Shown: positions 4,627 to 7,799 of the stretch, piece after piece
Position numbering within the stretch: the first letter of the stretch is position 1
Layout of the letters: every line of letters starts with the position of its first letter
Assembly: GCA_016278435.1 (NCBI GenBank)
Contig: JADQBU010000217.1
Coordinates: forward strand, 1-7,799
Direction of reading: 5' to 3'
Source of the DNA: Halanaerobiales bacterium
Lineage (GTDB): Bacteria; Bacillota; Halanaerobiia; Halanaerobiales; JADQBU01
Length of the DNA: 7,799 nt
The notes under the pieces: generated by a model
Databases searched by the model: none
What the model saw: only the letters and a program-made list of their open reading frames with translations
Told to the model about the DNA's origin: nothing
Made by a program: the position numbers and the translations under genes

Positions 4627-6786
4627 TTAAGCCGGTTTCCGCAATGCCCCCATAAATAGTATAGTATTTGTGGGCTTATGCCTGATCAGGAATAGGAAGG
4701 GGTGATCTGCCCGGAAGTTAAAAAGTTCAGGCATCATCTTGGACATAACAACTGCGGTTGCAGCCGCGGCCTCTGTCCCCTCTTCATTGACATCAATATT
4801 GGCCTGATGAATGACTTTACTTATGGATAGGTCTCTCTGTCCAGTTATCCCAGAAAAATCAGCACTGCCACTGAATGCATCATTCATACCCAGGGACCTC
4901 AGTAATGAGGCAAGCTGATACCTGGATTCGAAGCTAAACCGGGGTAAAAAGACCCGTACCTGTTTTTCATCCAGTCCGGAAAGCCAGCTATTAAGAGTAG
5001 TAAGATCCATATCCTTAATCCCCTTAAGACCTGCCTGTGGTAGAATAACAACCATGGAGAGATCATCACCTTTATAGGGTAGTTCAATTATCTTGATCTC
5101 TTCATTCGGCTCCCCGTACATAAACTTCCCTTCCTGTGACATCATCTGTACATCGACTGTGTCACCATTTTCCAGATAAAAAGGACTTTCTTTTGTCAGT
5201 TTCTTATCAAACTCTGCAGCCCATTTACCCTTGAAATATATTGCGTTGGTAAGCACCAGGGCTGTTGAACTATCTATATCACCCTGCTGGAGAAGTTGTT
5301 TTATCCTATCACCGGTATTTTCTGCAACCCAGTTATTAATCTTATTTCTGGTTTTGTCTGTCTGCCCAAAATCAACCTGGTTAAAACCACCTTCATAATA
5401 TTTTGCTATTAAATCCAGAAATTCCTGCTTAAAAGTATAATTCTTTTGCCCCCACAAGGCATTTGCCACATCAAGCTGATAATCTTCCTGTGGTCGGCTT
5501 ACTTTACCTGTCAGTTCATGCAGGCCCTGGTGGATAGTCTGCCCTGCAGTACCATGATGAAGGACACGGGCCATTTCCCAGGCGGTATTATCCCTTGCTC
5601 CGGCATAAGTCATTGTCAGGGCCGTAAAGATACTGTAAGGAGAAAAGAATATATTCTGATTACTACCTCCTGCCATGATTTTATTCAGGAGATCAAAGGT
5701 AAAATTATTATTGGCATTGGTTACATCCTCTTCCCTTAAAATTACTTCAATAAATTGTTTTAATTCTTCATAATAAGTTGTACCAGATATCTCCCCATCA
5801 TCATAAACCACAGCTTCCCTCGGCATTCCTCTAATATCCACTAAAATATCATCACTAAAATCATATTCTCCATAATAATTGATCACCTGCAGAAATATTG
5901 GCTCGTTTTCAAATAAGTCTTCACCATCATTATAGACAGATTTTAATTCATCCTTACTTATCTCTGCCGATGTACTGGCTTCCACTGCAAATAATCCATT
6001 TTCAGTCAAAGGATCCAGCGACGGATATATTGAATACTCTCCATTCTTTGAACGATAAACAGAATTACCGATTATGGGATCAACCATCGTTCCCGGAGTG
6101 ATAACAACCAGATTAATTCCCCCGGTTCCGCCAAAAGTATTTGAGGTTTTAAGAGGATAATAAAACTTATCTGATTTAAATCTATAAACCAGGGGTTTAA
6201 TAGATGTTAGTTCAGGAGTCACTTCCACAAGATCAAAAACAAAATAGTTGATACCCCTTCTGACATAATCAGCTGCTACCTCTTCTACCTTTTCATAATT
6301 TCCGGCTGGAGAAAACCCTTTATCCGCCAGAAAAGATTCGACCCAGCTTTTAAAATCTGTTATCTCATCAATTTTGATAGCTGTTACATTGTGGGCTCCC
6401 ATTCTCTTATCCAGTAATACCTTGATGGAAGCAGCTGATGAAGATACACCTTCCATCGTTTTTGTGTATTGAACAAATTTAAGATGATGATTACTAATTA
6501 ACTCCGAAACCTGTTGAAAAGGGTTACCTTCGGCCAGGGAAACAGACGGCTCTGAGGGAAATGGAATAAACCTAAGAATAGTAGTATTTTTATCTGCCTT
6601 GAGGTCTGTTCCCAGAATTAAAACTTCTTCCTTGAAATCATGAATAATAATCGCCTTTTGAAAATCTTCCCTGACATTTGCTTCAGACGTCATCAATCTT
6701 CCCATATCTGCCCGGGTACCCAGTGAAAAAATCAATGGTAATAAAATAACAAAAAATATTAAAATTGCATTTTTTCTATTGAACAT
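4627..6786 (-). CDS. Secreted DUF2330-like/serpin fusion protein
   Basis: A 719-residue exported protein. Residues 1-26 form a signal peptide (basic MFNRK, a hydrophobic run, then LGTRA with likely cleavage before Asp27). Residues about 27-330 resemble DUF2330: EEVLILGTDLKA, LRFIPFPSEPSV, and YVRRGINYFVFDLVEV followed by PLVYRFKSDKFYYPLK. Residues about 355-719 are a full-length serpin. Evidence is NIFFSPYSIFTALTMTYAGA (378-397), LTNAIYFKGKW (512-522), the shutter His660, the hinge EEGTEAAAATA (668-678) and the C-terminal signature ADHPFLFLIRH (693-703). The small residues at P15-P9 indicate an inhibitory serpin that traps serine or cysteine proteases by loop insertion. Counting from the hinge places P1 at Met684, with Lys683 and Met685 as alternatives. 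There are no cysteines. GGTGA lies just upstream of the ATG. It is transcribed alone and divergently from the CorA-like gene. Target protease unknown. Confidence 0.9.
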   Translation of the reverse strand: MFNRKNAILIFFVILLPLIFSLGTRADMGRLMTSEANVREDFQKAIIIHDFKEEVLILGTDLKADKNTTILRFIPFPSEPSVSLAEGNPFQQVSELISNHHLKFVQYTKTMEGVSSSAASIKVLLDKRMGAHNVTAIKIDEITDFKSWVESFLADKGFSPAGNYEKVEEVAADYVRRGINYFVFDLVEVTPELTSIKPLVYRFKSDKFYYPLKTSNTFGGTGGINLVVITPGTMVDPIIGNSVYRSKNGEYSIYPSLDPLTENGLFAVEASTSAEISKDELKSVYNDGEDLFENEPIFLQVINYYGEYDFSDDILVDIRGMPREAVVYDDGEISGTTYYEELKQFIEVILREEDVTNANNNFTFDLLNKIMAGGSNQNIFFSPYSIFTALTMTYAGARDNTAWEMARVLHHGTAGQTIHQGLHELTGKVSRPQEDYQLDVANALWGQKNYTFKQEFLDLIAKYYEGGFNQVDFGQTDKTRNKINNWVAENTGDRIKQLLQQGDIDSSTALVLTNAIYFKGKWAAEFDKKLTKESPFYLENGDTVDVQMMSQEGKFMYGEPNEEIKIIELPYKGDDLSMVVILPQAGLKGIKDMDLTTLNSWLSGLDEKQVRVFLPRFSFESRYQLASLLRSLGMNDAFSGSADFSGITGQRDLSISKVIHQANIDVNEEGTEAAAATAVVMSKMMPELFNFRADHPFLFLIRHKPTNTILFMGALRKPA

Positions 6787-6833
6787 TTTTTCACCACTTT
6801 TCCTTAAGGATTTCGCTTCTCCTTTTAGCTTTA

Positions 6834-6839
6834 ATTATA
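6834..6839 (-). promoter_or_regulatory. Candidate -10 of the serpin gene
   Basis: A perfect TATAAT on the minus strand lies 47 bases upstream of the serpin ATG in the divergent intergenic region. No good -35 is visible at 16-18 bases, so the call is weak. Confidence 0.3.
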
Positions 6840-6898
6840 AATACTACAGATTTTGATAATTTCCTGCACAGATTTAAAATAATTTTGAATATTAGAAC

Positions 6899-6907
6899 TG
6901 GTATATA
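6899..6907 (+). promoter_or_regulatory. Candidate extended -10 of the CorA-like gene
   Basis: TGGTATATA on the plus strand is an extended -10 type element 42 bases before ATG 6950. No clear -35 precedes it at the usual spacing. The surrounding DNA is very AT-rich, so chance matches are likely. Confidence 0.3.
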
Positions 6908-6949
6908 ACAATAAAACAAGAATATATATTTTATAAATCTAATGATGAA

Positions 6950-7780
6950 ATGATGTTGGAAAGGATGTTCAACTTGAATAGCTATTACAAAAAAAGAAAG
7001 GAAAAATTACATGAACCCCCAGGTTCACTTATATATATTGGTGATTCCTTAGAAGAAAATATAACAGTGAATTTTACTGGTTATGACCAGGAAAATTTTC
7101 AACACCTGGAAGTAAACTCAATCAAGGAATTAAGAAATTTACTGGAAAATGATTATACTGTATCCTGGATACATATAAATGGAATTCATAATGTGCAGGC
7201 AGTTAAAGAACTGGGAAATGTTTTTAACATTAATGATCTGATTCTGGAAAATATAGTTAATACCGGTAAACGTCCTAGAGTGAGTATCTATCCTGATTAT
7301 ATCCTGACAATTATTAAAAATATAACTTTTAATAAAATTGATGGGATTTCAACAGAACAGGTAAGTATAATAACAGGTCAAGATTTTATAATTACATTCC
7401 AGGAAAAGGGGCAACCCTTATTTTCCAAAATAGTTGAAAGGATTAAGAATGATGTGGGGAATATTAGATATGAAAAAATTGATTATCTTTTTTACTCCAT
7501 TCTGGATTATCTCATTGATAATTATTTTAAATGCATTGAAGATTTTGGAGATCAGATTGAAAGATTAGATGGGAAGGTACTATCAGATTTTCAAAATATA
7601 GATTTAAAAGATTTTAAATTCTTTAAGCAAAGTGCAAATTTTATGCAAAAAGTACTCTGGCCTACCCGTGACTTAATCAATGACATAATTCAACAGATAC
7701 CTTCTAATGACGAAAATAAAAAATTAAATATTTTTTTTAGAGACATTTATCTAAAAACGTTCAAGAAAACTCCATTCTAA
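6950..7780 (+). pseudogene. corA: CorA-type Mg2+/Co2+ transporter gene, truncated before its membrane segments
   Basis: The 276-residue product matches the cytosolic funnel domain of CorA transporters: EPPGSLIYIG near the N-terminus, VSWIHINGI, the NTGKRPRVSIYPDYI stretch typical of the family, then IDYLFYSILDYLIDNYF, LWPTRDLINDI and FFRDIY. Full CorA proteins run to about 320-350 residues and end in two membrane helices with a GMN motif at the pore. Here the match ends at FRDIY (about 7750), where the family continues with D-H and the long stalk helix. The frame instead gives LKTFKKTPF and a stop. The two other frames after 7750 do not restore a good match in the visible bases. The product alone could not form a channel. 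The start is uncertain: ATG 6950 lacks a good ribosome binding site, while TTG 6974 has GGAAAGGA upstream. Left partner is the divergent serpin gene. Confidence 0.75.
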
Positions 7781-7791
7781 ATATTATATTT

Positions 7792-7799
7792 AGGTGGAG
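7792..7799 (+). promoter_or_regulatory. Ribosome-binding-like sequence at window edge
   Basis: AGGTGGAG is the last sequence of the window, 12 bases after the stop of the truncated CorA frame. In this genome such purine runs precede start codons by 5-10 bases. It suggests that another plus-strand gene, possibly on an inserted element, begins just outside the window. Confidence 0.4.

Noticed and set aside
4899..6101. Several open frames of 60-100 codons in other frames of the serpin gene
   Set aside because: They overlap a clear full-length coding frame, lack ribosome binding sites and give low-complexity or family-less products.
1..7799. CRISPR array, tRNA or rRNA genes
   Set aside because: No regularly spaced repeats, cloverleaf-type sequence or rRNA-like segment was seen on either strand.

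Overview
The window is AT-rich and gene-dense, with strong purine-rich ribosome binding sites and consensus sigma-70-type promoters. Together with the protein families present, this suggests a low-GC anaerobic Firmicute (Clostridia- or Halanaerobiales-like). That placement is an inference from composition and gene style, not from a marker gene. Nearly everything is on the minus strand; only the gene at the right end is on the plus strand.

From right to left, following minus-strand transcription: a 719-residue secreted protein fuses an N-terminal DUF2330-like region to a complete serpin domain with an inhibitory-type hinge. Next is an arsenic resistance operon, arsR-acr3-arsC (repressor, Acr3 arsenite exporter, thioredoxin-type arsenate reductase). 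It is driven by a perfect TTGACA-N17-TATAAT promoter, which also shows that arsR starts at 4486 and not further upstream. A second strong promoter right after arsC begins a separate unit: a MarR-type regulator, an ArsA/Get3-type ATPase with a C-terminal Hsp20-like domain, an uncharacterised 72-residue protein overlapping the ArsA stop, and the decayed 5' end of an ABC transporter ATPase gene. A 22-23 bp dyad recurs upstream of both marR and arsA and is a good candidate for the MarR operator. The window ends on the left inside a small UPF0175 (antitoxin-like) gene.

At the right edge a CorA-type magnesium/cobalt transporter gene diverges from the serpin gene. It stops before the membrane segments and GMN motif and is followed by a ribosome-binding-like sequence at the window edge, so it looks interrupted or frameshifted.

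The arsenic genes work together in the usual way: ArsC reduces arsenate to arsenite, Acr3 exports it and ArsR senses it. The neighbouring MarR/ArsA unit is probably regulated on its own and need not be an arsenite pump. Its most unusual feature is that both the MarR protein and the small protein end in KKIEI(E/K). This resembles the C-terminal IxI docking motif of small heat-shock proteins, and the ATPase between them carries an Hsp20-like domain. This is the best candidate here for an undescribed functional module.
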